A DNA stretch of 64,000 nt from Agromyces mangrovi (GTDB taxonomy: Bacteria; Actinomycetota; Actinomycetes; Actinomycetales; Microbacteriaceae), in the NCBI RefSeq assembly GCF_030296695.1, contig NZ_AP027737.1:3410001-3474000 (forward strand), read 5' to 3'. The notes below the pieces were generated by a model. It did not search any database, had not been told where the DNA came from, and worked only from the letters and a program-made list of their open reading frames with translations. Positions 27,084-36,779 of this stretch are shown in pieces (position 1 is the stretch's first letter; each line of letters opens with the position of its first letter). The position numbers were made by a program, and so were the translations under genes.

Positions 27084-27845
27084 GTGGCACTCACCGCTCC
27101 CCTCCGGCCGTCCCGCGTCTCCGCGGGCGAGGCCCGCGAACGCGCCGACGCGCTGCGCGCGCGCATCGCCGACATGCAGTCCACGCGGCTCGAGGGGCGG
27201 GCGATCCCCACGCTGCCGGCGCTGCACGACCTGCTGCCGGGCGGGGTGCTGCGCGAGGGCGGCGCGTACGGGGTCGAGGGGTCGACGAGCCTCGTCATGG
27301 CGATGCTCGCGGGCGCGTCGGGCGCCGGGTCGTGGTGCGCCGTGGTCGGCGTACCCGGGTTCGGGGCCGAGGCCGCGCGGCTCGCGGGGCTCGACCTCGA
27401 CCGGCTCGTGCTCGTGCCCGCGCCGGGGCGGCACTGGCTCGCGGTGGTCGCCGCGCTCGTCGACGTGATCCCCGTCGTGGCGGTGCGCCCGCCCGAGCAG
27501 GTGGGGGCGACGGATGCCTCGCGGCTCGGAGCCCGGCTGCGCCAACGCCGTGCGGCGCTCGTGGTCGACGGCACCTGGCCGCAGAGCGAGGTGCAGCTGC
27601 GGGTCGCCGAGAGCCGGTGGACCGGGCTCGGCGACGGGCACGGTCGGCTCGCCGCGCGCGAGGCGGTCGTCACCGCGTCGGGCCGGGGCGGGTTCGGCCG
27701 GGCGAGCACCGCGCGGCTGCTGCTGCCGGGGGTGGGCGCGGCGGCCGAGCGGGTCGACGAGGGCGGTGCGACCGGCGCAGCCGACGGGTTCGACGCGCAC
27801 GCCGAAGCGGAGCAGGCGCCGCCGCTGCGGAGGGTCGCCGGATGA
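27084..27845 (+). CDS. imuA: ImuA-type mutasome accessory protein (RecA-like)
   Basis: A 253-residue protein with a degenerate RecA fold: TLPALHDLLPGGVLREGGAYGVEGSTSLVMAMLAGASGAGSW occupies the Walker A region but lacks an intact GxxxxGK(T/S), as is usual for ImuA' proteins. Its partner ImuB starts inside its stop codon (ATGA). In mycobacteria ImuA' links the error-prone polymerase complex to damaged DNA. GTG start at 27084 immediately follows the LexA box. Confidence 0.88.
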   Translation: MALTAPLRPSRVSAGEARERADALRARIADMQSTRLEGRAIPTLPALHDLLPGGVLREGGAYGVEGSTSLVMAMLAGASGAGSWCAVVGVPGFGAEAARLAGLDLDRLVLVPAPGRHWLAVVAALVDVIPVVAVRPPEQVGATDASRLGARLRQRRAALVVDGTWPQSEVQLRVAESRWTGLGDGHGRLAAREAVVTASGRGGFGRASTARLLLPGVGAAAERVDEGGATGAADGFDAHAEAEQAPPLRRVAG

Positions 27846-29409
27846 GCGCCGTGCCCGAGGCATCCGACCCCCGGCGCACCATCGTGGTGTGGTGCCCCGA
27901 CTGGCCCGTCATCGCGGCCGCGCGCGAGGCCGGACTCTCGCTCGGGTCGCCGCTCGCGCTGGTCGAGAAGGGGCTCGTGTTCGCGTGCTCCGCCGCGGCC
28001 CGGCGCGACGGGGTCGCGCGTGGGCTGAAGCTGCGCGAGGCGCAGTACCGCTCCCCGCGCTCGAGCTGCTCGACTACGACGCCGCGCTCGACGCGCGCGC
28101 GTTCGAGCCGGTCGTGCGGCAGGTCGAGGAGACCACGCCCGGTGTGCAGCTGCTGCGCCCCGGTGCGCTCGCAGTGCGGGCGCGTGGGCCCGTGCGGTAC
28201 TACGGCGGCGAGGCCGAGGCCGCCGAGGCGCTGCGGGCCGCGGTGGGCGGGTTCGGGCTGCCGGTGCGGGTGGGCGTCGCCGACGGGCCGTTCGCGGCCG
28301 AGCAGGCGGCGCGCGCGACCTCAGATTCCTCGCCGGTGCGGCGCGTCGAGCCGGGCGGGTCGGCCGCGTTCATCGCGCCGCTGCCGGTGGGCGTGCTCGT
28401 CGACCCGCGCACCGCGACGCTGCTGCACCGCCTCGGCGTGCGCCGGCTCGGCGAGTTCGCCGCGCTGCCCGCCGACGACGTGCTGCGCCGGTTCGGGCCG
28501 ACGGGGGCGCTCGCGCACGATCGCGCAGCCGGCCGCGACGGCGCTCGCGTGCTCGCGCGCACGCCACCGCCCGAGTGGGACGAGCAGGTCGAGTTCGAGC
28601 CGCCGCTCGACCGCATCGACCAGCTCGCGTTCGCGTTCCGCACCCGGGCCGAGTCGTTCATCGAGCGGCTCACCGCCGCGAAGCTCGTCTGCACCGCCGT
28701 GCACGTCGAGATCGTCGACGACGAGGGCGGCGTCTCGGCGCGCGACTGGCTGCACCCGCGCTGGTTCACGCCGGGCGACGTGGTCGACCGCATCCGCTGG
28801 CAGCTGCAGGGGTCGGGCAGCGCCGACGCCGGACTGCGCTCGCCGATCGCGCGCGTGCGCGTGCACCCCGAGCGCCTCGACTCCACCGGCAACCACGAGG
28901 AGGGGCTCTGGGGCACCGGCCCCGACGAGCGCGTGCACCACGGCCTCACCCGCGTGCAGGGCATGCTCGGGCACGAGGGGGTCGTCACCGCGACCATCGG
29001 GGGCGGGCGCATGCTGGCCGACCGCGAGGTGCTCGTGCCGTGGGGCGACCGGCCGCCGGAGGGGGCATCCGACCGCCCCTGGCCCGGGTCGCTGCCGTCG
29101 CCGCTGCCCGCCACCGTGTTCCGCGAGCGGGTGCCGGCCGGGCTCGTCGACGCCGACGGGGCCGTGGTCACCGTCGACGAGCGCGGGTCGATCAGCGCGC
29201 CGCCCGCTGCCTTCACGGTCGCGGGGCTCGCGCCGGGCGGGCAGCGCCGGGTGCGCGCGTGGGCCGGTCCGTGGCCCGTCGTCGAACGGTGGTGGGACGA
29301 GGCGACCGCCCGGCGTGCGCACAGGTTCCAGGTGGTCGACGACGACGGCGCGGCCTGGCTGCTCGTGCGCGACGCCGACGAGTGGCGCGCCGAGGCGAGG
29401 TACGACTGA
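27842..29409 (+). CDS. imuB: ImuB, Y-family polymerase-like mutasome hub (one-base frameshift)
   Basis: About 522 residues after repair. The N-terminus TIVVWCPDWPVIAA corresponds to the first motif of Y-family polymerases but lacks the metal-binding Asp-x-Asp, consistent with the catalytically inactive ImuB class. The helix-hairpin-helix region (RLGVRRLGEFAALPADDVLRRFG) and the DNA-binding little-finger region follow. ImuB binds the beta clamp, ImuA' and DnaE2. The frame breaks in CCCC at 28053-28056; one more C gives YRSPALELLDYD. It overlaps both neighbours (ATGA, then TGATG). Confidence 0.92.
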
Positions 29410-32400
29410 TGGGCTGGAACAACCCGCCGATCCCGTGGTCGGAGCTCGAGCGCACCCTGTCGGACGCGAGCCGCCCCGGGCCGCCCCGGCCGATCGCGGA
29501 CGGCGGCGACGGTCCGGCGTTCTCCCGCAAGCGGCATCCGTACCGCCCGCCCGCCGACGAGGCGGCGGCACCCGAGGCGACGGTGCCGTACGCCGAACTG
29601 CACGTGCACTCCGCGTTCAGCTTCCTCGACGGTGCCAGCCAGCCCGAGCGGCTCGTCGAGGAGGCGCACCGGCTCGGTCTCGCAGGCCTCGCCCTGACCG
29701 ACCACGACGGGTTCTACGGCATCGTGCGCTTCGCCGAGGCCGCCGAGGCGTTCCCCGAGCTCGCGACCGCGTACGGCGCGGAGCTCTCGCTCGGCCTCAC
29801 CACACCGCAGATGGGCATGGCCGACCCCGAGGGCGACCACCTGCTCGTGCTCGCGCGCGGCGAGGCCGGCTACCACCGGCTCGCGTCGGCGATCACGGCC
29901 GGGCAGCTCGCGGGCGGCGAGAAGGGCCGCCCCACCTACGACCTCGACGAGCTCGGCGAGCGGGCGGGCGGCGACTGGGCGGTGCTGAGCGGATGCCGCA
30001 AGGGCACCGTGCGCCGTGCGCTCGAGACGGGCGGGGCGGATGCCGCGGGGCGCGAGCTCGAACGCCTGGCCGAGCGCTTCGGGCGTGGCAACGTCTTCGT
30101 GGAGCTGTTCGACCACGGGCATCCGGGCGACCAGGACGCCAATGACCTGCTCGCCGGGCTCGCCGCCCGTCACGGCATGCCGGTGCTCGCGACCAACGCG
30201 GTGCACTTCGCCACGCCGCCCGAGCACCGGCTCGCCTCCGCCGTCGCCGCCGTGCGCGCGCGCCGCAGCCTCGACGAGCTCGACGGCTGGCTGCCCGCGA
30301 CCGGCACCGCGCACCTGCGCTCCGGCGCGGAGATGGCCGAGCGCTTCCGGCGCTACCCCGGCGCGGTCTCGCGCACGGTCGAGCTCGCGGGGCAGCTGTC
30401 GTTCCGGCTGCGGAGCGCCAGGCCGCGCCTGCCGCGCCAGGAGGTGCCCGAGGGGCACTCGCCCATGAGCTGGCTGCGCGAGCTCGCCTGGCGGGGCGCC
30501 GCCGAACGCTACCCGGGCGACCCCGCGCACGTGCGCGCGAGGATCGCGCAGGAGCTCGACGTGATCGAGCAGAAGGACTTCCCCGGCTACTTCCTCATCG
30601 TGCACGACATCGTGCGGGAGGCGCGCTCCCGGGGCATCCTCTGCCAGGGCCGCGGATCTGCCGCGAACTCGGCCGTCTGCTACGTGCTCGGCATCACCGC
30701 GGTCGACTCGATCTTCTACGAGCTGCCGTTCGAGCGGTTCCTGTCGAGCATGCGCGACGAGGAGCCCGACATCGACGTCGACTTCGACTCCGACCGGCGC
30801 GAGGAGGTGATCCAGTACGTCTACGAGAAGTACGGCCGGCAGAACGCCGCGCAGGTCGCGAACGTGATCAGCTACCGGCCGAAGGTCGCGGTGCGCGACA
30901 TGGCGAAGGCGCTCGGCTACTCCACCGGCCAGCAGGACGCGTGGTCGCGGCAGGTCGAGCGCTGGGGGTCGGTCGTGTCGACCGACGACCACGACATCCC
31001 GCAGCCGGTCGTCGAGCTCGCCGAGCAGGTGCTGGGCTTCCCGCGGCACCTCGGCATCCACTCGGGCGGTATGGTGCTCACCGACCGGCCCGTGGGCGAG
31101 GTGTGCCCCATCGAGCACGCGCGCATGGAGAAGCGCACCGTGCTGCAGTGGGACAAGGACGACTGCGCCTGGATGGGCCTCGTGAAGTTCGACCTGCTCG
31201 GCCTCGGCATGCTCGCCGCGCTGCAGTACGCGATCGACCTCGTGCGCGCCGCGACCGGCGAGGAGTGGTCGCTCGCCACCCTGCCGAAGGAGGAGCAGGC
31301 GGTCTACGACATGCTCTGCCGGGCCGACTCGATCGGGGTGTTCCAGGTCGAGTCCCGCGCGCAGATGGGCACGCTCCCCCGGCTGCAGCCCCGCCGGTTC
31401 TACGACCTCGTCGTCGAGATCGCGCTCATCCGCCCGGGGCCCGTGCAGGGTGGCGCGGTGCACCCGTACATCCGCCGCGCGACCGGGCAGGAGGAGGTCA
31501 CCTACCTGCATCCGAAGCTCGAACCCGTGCTCTCGCGCACCAAGGGCGTGCCGCTGTTCCAGGAGCAGCTCATGCAGATGGCCGTCGCCGTCGGCGACTG
31601 CACCGCCGAGGACGCCGACCTGCTGCGCCGCGCGATGGGCTCCAAGCGCGGCATCGAGCGCATCGATTCGCTGCGCGAGAAGCTCTACGCCGGCATGGCG
31701 CGCAACGGCATCGACCAGGAGACGGCCGACGCGATCTACGGCAAGATCCAGGCGTTCGCGAACTTCGGCTTCGCCGAGAGCCACGCGATCAGCTTCGGCC
31801 TGCTCGTGTATGCCAGCTCGTGGTTCAAGCTGCACTACCCTGCCGCGTTCCTCGCCGCGCTGCTGCGCGCGCAGCCGATGGGGTTCTACTCGCCGCAGAC
31901 GCTCACGGCCGACGCCCGCCGGCACGGCGTCGAGGTGCTGCGGCCCGACGTGCAGCGGTCGGGCGCCGAGGCGGTGCTCGAGCCGCTTGCGGGCGAGGGG
32001 CTGGGCGGGTCGGATGCCGCGAGGCGGCCCGCCACCGGGCGCGACGGATGCCTCGACGACGTGCAGCCGCCGGTCGGGCCGTTCGAGCGGTCGGCGCCCG
32101 ACGAGTCCGCGGCGCACCGGCGCGACGGGGCGTTCGCGGTGCGGCTCGGGCTCGCCGAGATCCACTCGATCGGGGATGCGGTGGCGGCGCGGATCGTGGA
32201 CGAGCGCGAGGCCCGCGGGCTCTACCGCGACATGGCCGACGTCGCCCGCAGGGTCGGGCTCGACACCGAGCAGCTCGAGGCGCTCGCGGCCGCCGGGGCG
32301 TTCGCGGGGTTCGACCTCGACCGGCGGCAGGCGCTCTGGCTCGCCGGCGAGGCCGCGCAGGACCGCCCCGACACGCTCGCAGGCTCGGTCGTCGTGGTGC

Positions 32401-32837
32401 AGCCGCCGCTGCTGCCGATGCTGACCGACGCCGAGCAGGTCGTCTACGACCTGTGGGCGACGGGCGTGTCGACCGACGACCACCCCATTCGGCACGTGCG
32501 CGAGTACCTCGACGCGCGCGGGGCGCTGCGCATCGACCGGCTCGGGGCGGCCGAGAACGGTCGGCGCATCGAGGTGGGCGGGGTCGTCACGCACCGGCAG
32601 CGGCCGGCGACCGCGAGCGGCATCACGTTCCTGAATCTCGAGGACGAGTCGGGCACGCTCAACGTCATCGCAGGGGTGGGCGTCTGGACCCGGTTCCGCC
32701 GGGTCGCCCGCGAGGCACCCGCCATGGTCGTGCGCGGCGTGCTCGAGCGCTCACCCGAGGGCGTGACCAACCTCGTCGCCGACCGCTTCGAGTCGCTCGC
32801 CGTGTCGGCCGCGAACCGCTCGCGCGACTTCCGCTGA
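29409..32837 (+). CDS. dnaE2: Error-prone DNA polymerase DnaE2
   Basis: A 1142-residue C-family polymerase. An N-terminal PHP domain (YAELHVHSAFSFLDGAS) is followed by the catalytic core with EPDIDVDFDSDRREEVIQYVY carrying the paired Asp, then helix-hairpin-helix and an OB domain (VGGVVTHRQRPATASGITFLNLEDESG). With ImuA' and ImuB it performs mutagenic translesion synthesis. ATG 29409 overlaps the imuB stop. No frameshift is seen in this long gene. A large hairpin follows the stop. Confidence 0.97.
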   Translation: MGWNNPPIPWSELERTLSDASRPGPPRPIADGGDGPAFSRKRHPYRPPADEAAAPEATVPYAELHVHSAFSFLDGASQPERLVEEAHRLGLAGLALTDHDGFYGIVRFAEAAEAFPELATAYGAELSLGLTTPQMGMADPEGDHLLVLARGEAGYHRLASAITAGQLAGGEKGRPTYDLDELGERAGGDWAVLSGCRKGTVRRALETGGADAAGRELERLAERFGRGNVFVELFDHGHPGDQDANDLLAGLAARHGMPVLATNAVHFATPPEHRLASAVAAVRARRSLDELDGWLPATGTAHLRSGAEMAERFRRYPGAVSRTVELAGQLSFRLRSARPRLPRQEVPEGHSPMSWLRELAWRGAAERYPGDPAHVRARIAQELDVIEQKDFPGYFLIVHDIVREARSRGILCQGRGSAANSAVCYVLGITAVDSIFYELPFERFLSSMRDEEPDIDVDFDSDRREEVIQYVYEKYGRQNAAQVANVISYRPKVAVRDMAKALGYSTGQQDAWSRQVERWGSVVSTDDHDIPQPVVELAEQVLGFPRHLGIHSGGMVLTDRPVGEVCPIEHARMEKRTVLQWDKDDCAWMGLVKFDLLGLGMLAALQYAIDLVRAATGEEWSLATLPKEEQAVYDMLCRADSIGVFQVESRAQMGTLPRLQPRRFYDLVVEIALIRPGPVQGGAVHPYIRRATGQEEVTYLHPKLEPVLSRTKGVPLFQEQLMQMAVAVGDCTAEDADLLRRAMGSKRGIERIDSLREKLYAGMARNGIDQETADAIYGKIQAFANFGFAESHAISFGLLVYASSWFKLHYPAAFLAALLRAQPMGFYSPQTLTADARRHGVEVLRPDVQRSGAEAVLEPLAGEGLGGSDAARRPATGRDGCLDDVQPPVGPFERSAPDESAAHRRDGAFAVRLGLAEIHSIGDAVAARIVDEREARGLYRDMADVARRVGLDTEQLEALAAAGAFAGFDLDRRQALWLAGEAAQDRPDTLAGSVVVVQPPLLPMLTDAEQVVYDLWATGVSTDDHPIRHVREYLDARGALRIDRLGAAENGRRIEVGGVVTHRQRPATASGITFLNLEDESGTLNVIAGVGVWTRFRRVAREAPAMVVRGVLERSPEGVTNLVADRFESLAVSAANRSRDFR

Positions 32838-32870
32838 CGCGGGCTCGCCTCGGGCATCCGCCCCCAACGA

Positions 32871-32932
32871 CCGAGACCCGTCGAAAGACTGCGCTCTGGT
32901 GGCCCAGAGCGCAGCTTTCCGACGGGTCTCGG
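32871..32932. terminator. Long hairpin between dnaE2 and the flotillin gene
   Basis: Outer arms CCGAGACCCGTC (32871-32882) and GACGGGTCTCGG (32921-32932) and inner arms CTGCGCTCTGG (32889-32899) and CCAGAGCGCAG (32904-32914) with a TGGC loop; the six bases between arms are imperfectly paired. It lies between two convergent genes and should terminate both. Confidence 0.75.
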
Positions 32933-32946
32933 AAGCGGGGTGCGGA

Positions 32947-34497
32947 CTAGGAGTCGTGCGAGCCGTTCTTCGAGAGCGCGGCCTCGGAGACGCCGGCGCC
33001 GATGCCGCGGCCGACCGCCTGGCCCTGGATGATCGCGGCGATGTCGAGGCCGGTGGCCGCCTCGACGCTGTCGAACACCGAGCGCATCGCCTTCGCGCTG
33101 TCGCCGCCGACGACGCCGCTCGCGCCGTCGTCGCTGCCGCCGATGATCGAGACGCTGCCGATCGCCGAGTAGCCCTTCGCGAACTCGGCCATGATCGACG
33201 GCAGCACCTCGAGCACGCGCTGCGACAGGAATGCCTCCTGGTTCGACGCGATGGCCTGCGCCTCCGCCTCGACGGCGGCGGCACGGGCCTCGCCCTCGGC
33301 GCGGATCGCGTCGGCCTCGGCCTGCGCGCGAAGACGACGGGCGGATGCCTCGGCGTCCGCGAGCTCACGCAGCGCGCTCGCCTCACCGGCCGACTTGGCC
33401 TCGGCCGCCGCGGCCTCACCGGTCGCGCGGGCCTTGTCGGCCTCCGCCTGCTGCTCGGCGATGCGCGTGCGCGCCTCGGCCTGCTTCACCTGCTCGATCG
33501 CCGCAGCCTCGGCCGAGCGCTCGCGCGTGTACAGGTCGGCCTGCGCGCGGGTCTCCGCCTCGTAGCGCGAAGCGTCGGCGACGCGCTTGACCTCGGCGTC
33601 GAGCCGGGCCTGCGTGTTCTCGGCCTGCTGCTGCAGCACGGCCTGCTCCGCGCGGGCGCGCGCGAGGTGCTCGGCCTGCTCCGCCTCGGCGCGGGCGCGA
33701 CCGACGCCGGCGTCCGCGTTGGCGGTGTTGGTGTCGAGCGCCGTCTGCTCGATCAGGTTCGCCTCCTGGTTGGCGATGATCTTCTGGTTGATCGCGCGGT
33801 CGGCGTTCGTCTGCGCGATCTCGGCGGCCTGGCGCTTCGCCTGGATCTCGGGGGCGCCGAGCGACTGGATGTAGCCGACCTCGTCGGTGATGCCCTTGAT
33901 CTGGAACGAGTCGAGGATGAGCCCCTGCTCGGCGAGCTCGTGCGAGACGTCGGCGGCGATCTGGTCGGAGAACTTCTTCCGCTCGCGCATCAGCTCGACG
34001 ACCGACAGCGTGGCGACGATGCCACGGAGGGCGCCCTCGAGCTGCTCCGTCGTGAACTGCTCGATCGCCTTGTCCTGCGACGCGAAGCGCTCCGCCGCGC
34101 GGCGGACGAACAGCGGGTCGGAGCCGATCTTCACGATCGCCACGCCGTCGACGTTGAGCGTGACGTTGTCGAGCGACTGCGCCTCGGCGTTCAGGGAGAC
34201 CTGGCGCGAGCGGAGCGAGATGATCTCGTGGCGCTGCGTGATCGGGTTCACGAGCGACTTGCCGTTGACGATCACGGTGACCGGCGACTCCGACAGCTCG
34301 GAACGCGTCGTGCCGTCCGCGCCGATGACGCTGGCCTGCACCTTCTGCTTGCGGCCCGAGATGACGAGGGCCTCGTCGGCTCGTGCGACCTTGATCCAGC
34401 TGCGGGCGAACAGCAGCACGATCAGCCCGATGACCACCGCGGCGACGACCGCGATGCCGACGATGACCAGGATGCCGAAGACTCCGGCGATCTCCAT
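32947..34497 (-). CDS. Flotillin-like SPFH protein
   Basis: A 516-residue protein: one N-terminal helix (GVFGILVIVGIAVVAAVVIGLIVLLF), an SPFH domain (residues about 35-210), then a long Ala/Glu-rich coiled coil (residues about 220-430) and a Gly-rich tail. This is the flotillin layout and differs from the stomatin-type SPFH at 11344, which has an NfeD partner. Flotillins scaffold membrane microdomains. ATG 34497 has AGGAG seven bases upstream. It is transcribed alone, away from the MFS gene. Confidence 0.92.
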   Translation of the reverse strand: MEIAGVFGILVIVGIAVVAAVVIGLIVLLFARSWIKVARADEALVISGRKQKVQASVIGADGTTRSELSESPVTVIVNGKSLVNPITQRHEIISLRSRQVSLNAEAQSLDNVTLNVDGVAIVKIGSDPLFVRRAAERFASQDKAIEQFTTEQLEGALRGIVATLSVVELMRERKKFSDQIAADVSHELAEQGLILDSFQIKGITDEVGYIQSLGAPEIQAKRQAAEIAQTNADRAINQKIIANQEANLIEQTALDTNTANADAGVGRARAEAEQAEHLARARAEQAVLQQQAENTQARLDAEVKRVADASRYEAETRAQADLYTRERSAEAAAIEQVKQAEARTRIAEQQAEADKARATGEAAAAEAKSAGEASALRELADAEASARRLRAQAEADAIRAEGEARAAAVEAEAQAIASNQEAFLSQRVLEVLPSIMAEFAKGYSAIGSVSIIGGSDDGASGVVGGDSAKAMRSVFDSVEAATGLDIAAIIQGQAVGRGIGAGVSEAALSKNGSHDS

Positions 34498-34669
34498 GAA
34501 CGACTCCTTCGAGGTGCGGCGCCGTGCCCGGTGCACGGACGCCGGAATCGACCCTCTCAGACTCGCGACCGGAGACCCGACCACGACGCGGTTCTGTGGA
34601 TACCGTGCGGGAGTAGCGTGGGCGACGTGATGCGCCCGACCGCGGCGTCACCGACCGGGAGGTGGGGCA

Positions 34670-35835
34670 ATGTCCTCGGTACCACCGGCACCGCTGTACA
34701 CCCGAGCCTTCATCGCGCTCACCGCGACCGAACTGCTCTACTTCACCGCGGTCGGCATGGCGCTGTTCGCACTCCCGCTCTTCGTGACCGGTCCGCTCGG
34801 CGGCGACGAGGCCGGCGCGGGCATCGCCATCGGCGCGTTCGCCGCCAGCGCACTGGTGCTGCGCCCGTTCGCCGGGCGACTGAGCGATCGCATCGGACGA
34901 CGGCCCCTCATGCTGGGCGGCGCGCTGCTCGCGGCATCCGCCCTGGGTCTGCTGCTCGTCGCCGACGACCTGGTCGTCGTAGTGCTGCTGCGCCTGCTCG
35001 CCGGCGTCGCAGAGGCGGCGTTCTTCGTCTCGAGCTTCGCCGCGCTCGCCGACATCGCCCCGCCCGAGCGCATGGGCGAGGCGCTCTCGATCAATTCGCT
35101 GGGGCTCTACCTCGGGCTCGCGTTCGGTCCGCCACTGGCTGAGGCGCTCATCGGCGTGGGTGACTTCGCCGCCGTGTGGATCGGGGCGACCGGGCTCACG
35201 CTCGTCGCCGCAGCGCTCGCGCTCGTCGTCGGCGAGACGAGCACCGAGCGCACTCCCCGGATGCACCGCTGCGGATCCTCCATCGTCCTGCGCTGCCGAT
35301 CTCGCTCGCCTTCCTCACGGTGCTCATCGCCATGGGCGGCTACCTCGCGTTCGCGTCGATCCACGCCGTGCAGGTCGGCGTCGGCAACGCCAGCGTCGCG
35401 CTGCTGACCTTCGGCACGGTGGTCGTGGTCTGCCGCATCGCATTCGCGCGGGTGCCCGATCGACTGCCGTCGCTCCCGCTCGGGGCGGCGTCGCTCCTCG
35501 CGATCGCAGCGGGCCTCATCGTGGCGGCCCTGTGGATCGACGTGATCGGCCTCGTCGTGGGCGCGGTCATCCTCGGCGTGGGCGTGGCGTTCAGCACGCC
35601 GGCGTTCTTCTCCGCGGTGTTCGCGACGGCCTCACCGGCCGAGCGCGGCCTCGCGTCGGGAACCGCGAGCGCCGCGATCGACCTCGGGCTCGGCCTCGGG
35701 CCGATCCTGCTGGGGTTCGTGGCCGCGTCCTCGGGCATCCCCTGGGCATTCGCCGTCGGTGCGCTCGTCGCGCTCGCCGGGGCTGCCTGGACGCTCGGCC
35801 TCGCCCGTCGCGTGCGCTCCACACCCGCCGCGTGA
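34670..35835 (+). CDS. Major facilitator superfamily exporter (one-base frameshift)
   Basis: About 388 residues with 12 helices after repair. GRLSDRIGRRPLML is the MFS loop 2-3 motif and VLLRLLAGVAEAAFFVSS the motif of helix 4, typical of drug-resistance type exporters. The frame breaks in CCCC at 35255-35258, in the central loop; one more C gives ERTPPDAPLRILHRPALP. ATG 34670 has GGGAGG upstream. Substrate unknown. Confidence 0.88.
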
Positions 35836-35888
35836 TCGACGCGGGGTGTCGGGGCGGGTCGGGTGTACGCCTCGGCTAGCCTCGTGCG

Positions 35889-36752
35889 GTGCCATTCGAC
35901 AGCGACCCCCACGACCGGTACGGCAGCGACGTGCTCGCGGGAGACTGGCGGGCCCGCGGGCGCCGCACGATCCCCGAGGTTCCGGCCGAGCGCGACCTCG
36001 TCGTCGAGCGCGCCGACACCGGATGGTGCGGCGCCGTCGTCGGATTCGAGCACCGCAACGTCGTGCTCGAGGACCGACACGGCGCCCGCCGGCTCTTCCC
36101 GCTCGGCACCGGATTCCTCGTCGAGGGAGAACCGGTGAAGCTGACCGCACCCGCGATGCGGGCACCGGCCGGGCGAGCTCGCACCGCGTCGGGCTCGTTC
36201 GCGCCCGAGCAGCGGCGTGCTCGCACCGCGCGGGCGAGCCGCATCTTCGTCGAGGGGCGGCACGACGCCGAACTCGTCGAGAAGGTCTGGGGTGCCGACC
36301 TGCGCGCCGAGGGCGTCGTCGTCGAGTACCTGGAGGGCGTCGACGACCTCGACGCGATCGTGCGCGACACCGCGCCGTCTGCCGGGAAGCGGATCGGCGT
36401 ACTCGTCGACCATCTCGTGGCGGGCTCGAAGGAGCAGGCGATCGCCGACCGCGTCGCCCGCGGACCGTACGGCGCGCACGTGCTCGTGGTGGGGCACCCG
36501 TACGTCGACGTCTGGCAAGCGGTGAAGCCCGCACGCCTCGGCGTGCGCGAGTGGCCGGTGATCCCGCGCGGCATGTCGTGGAAGCACGGCGTGTGCGCCG
36601 CCTTCGGCTGGCCGCACGACGACCAGGCCGACATCGCGCGCGCGTGGCAGCGCATCCTCGGCGCGGTGCGCGACTGGAACGACCTCGAGCCCGCTCTGCT
36701 CGGGCGCGTGGAGGAACTCATCGACTTCGTCACCGCCGGCGACGACGCCTGA
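35889..36752 (+). CDS. DUF3097 family protein, Toprim-like
   Basis: A 287-residue actinobacterial protein of unknown function. An N-terminal part (about residues 1-85) with GAVVGFEHRNVVLEDRHGARRLFPLG resembles a small beta-barrel. The rest holds RIFVEGRHDAELVEKVWG, which looks like the EG-x-D start of a Toprim nuclease fold, and GKRIGVLVDHLVAGSKEQ where the Toprim DxD-like acidic patch would be (only one Asp fits). Residue spacing is my judgement, not a search. GTG start at 35889. Confidence 0.85.
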   Translation: MPFDSDPHDRYGSDVLAGDWRARGRRTIPEVPAERDLVVERADTGWCGAVVGFEHRNVVLEDRHGARRLFPLGTGFLVEGEPVKLTAPAMRAPAGRARTASGSFAPEQRRARTARASRIFVEGRHDAELVEKVWGADLRAEGVVVEYLEGVDDLDAIVRDTAPSAGKRIGVLVDHLVAGSKEQAIADRVARGPYGAHVLVVGHPYVDVWQAVKPARLGVREWPVIPRGMSWKHGVCAAFGWPHDDQADIARAWQRILGAVRDWNDLEPALLGRVEELIDFVTAGDDA

Positions 36753-36779
36753 ACGCGGCCCGCACCGCGCCGTTGCGCG

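Noticed and set aside
28200..32594. A 1464-residue open frame on the minus strand
   Set aside because: It lies opposite imuB and dnaE2, is rich in His, Arg, Asp and Glu like all antisense frames at this GC, and shows no domain.
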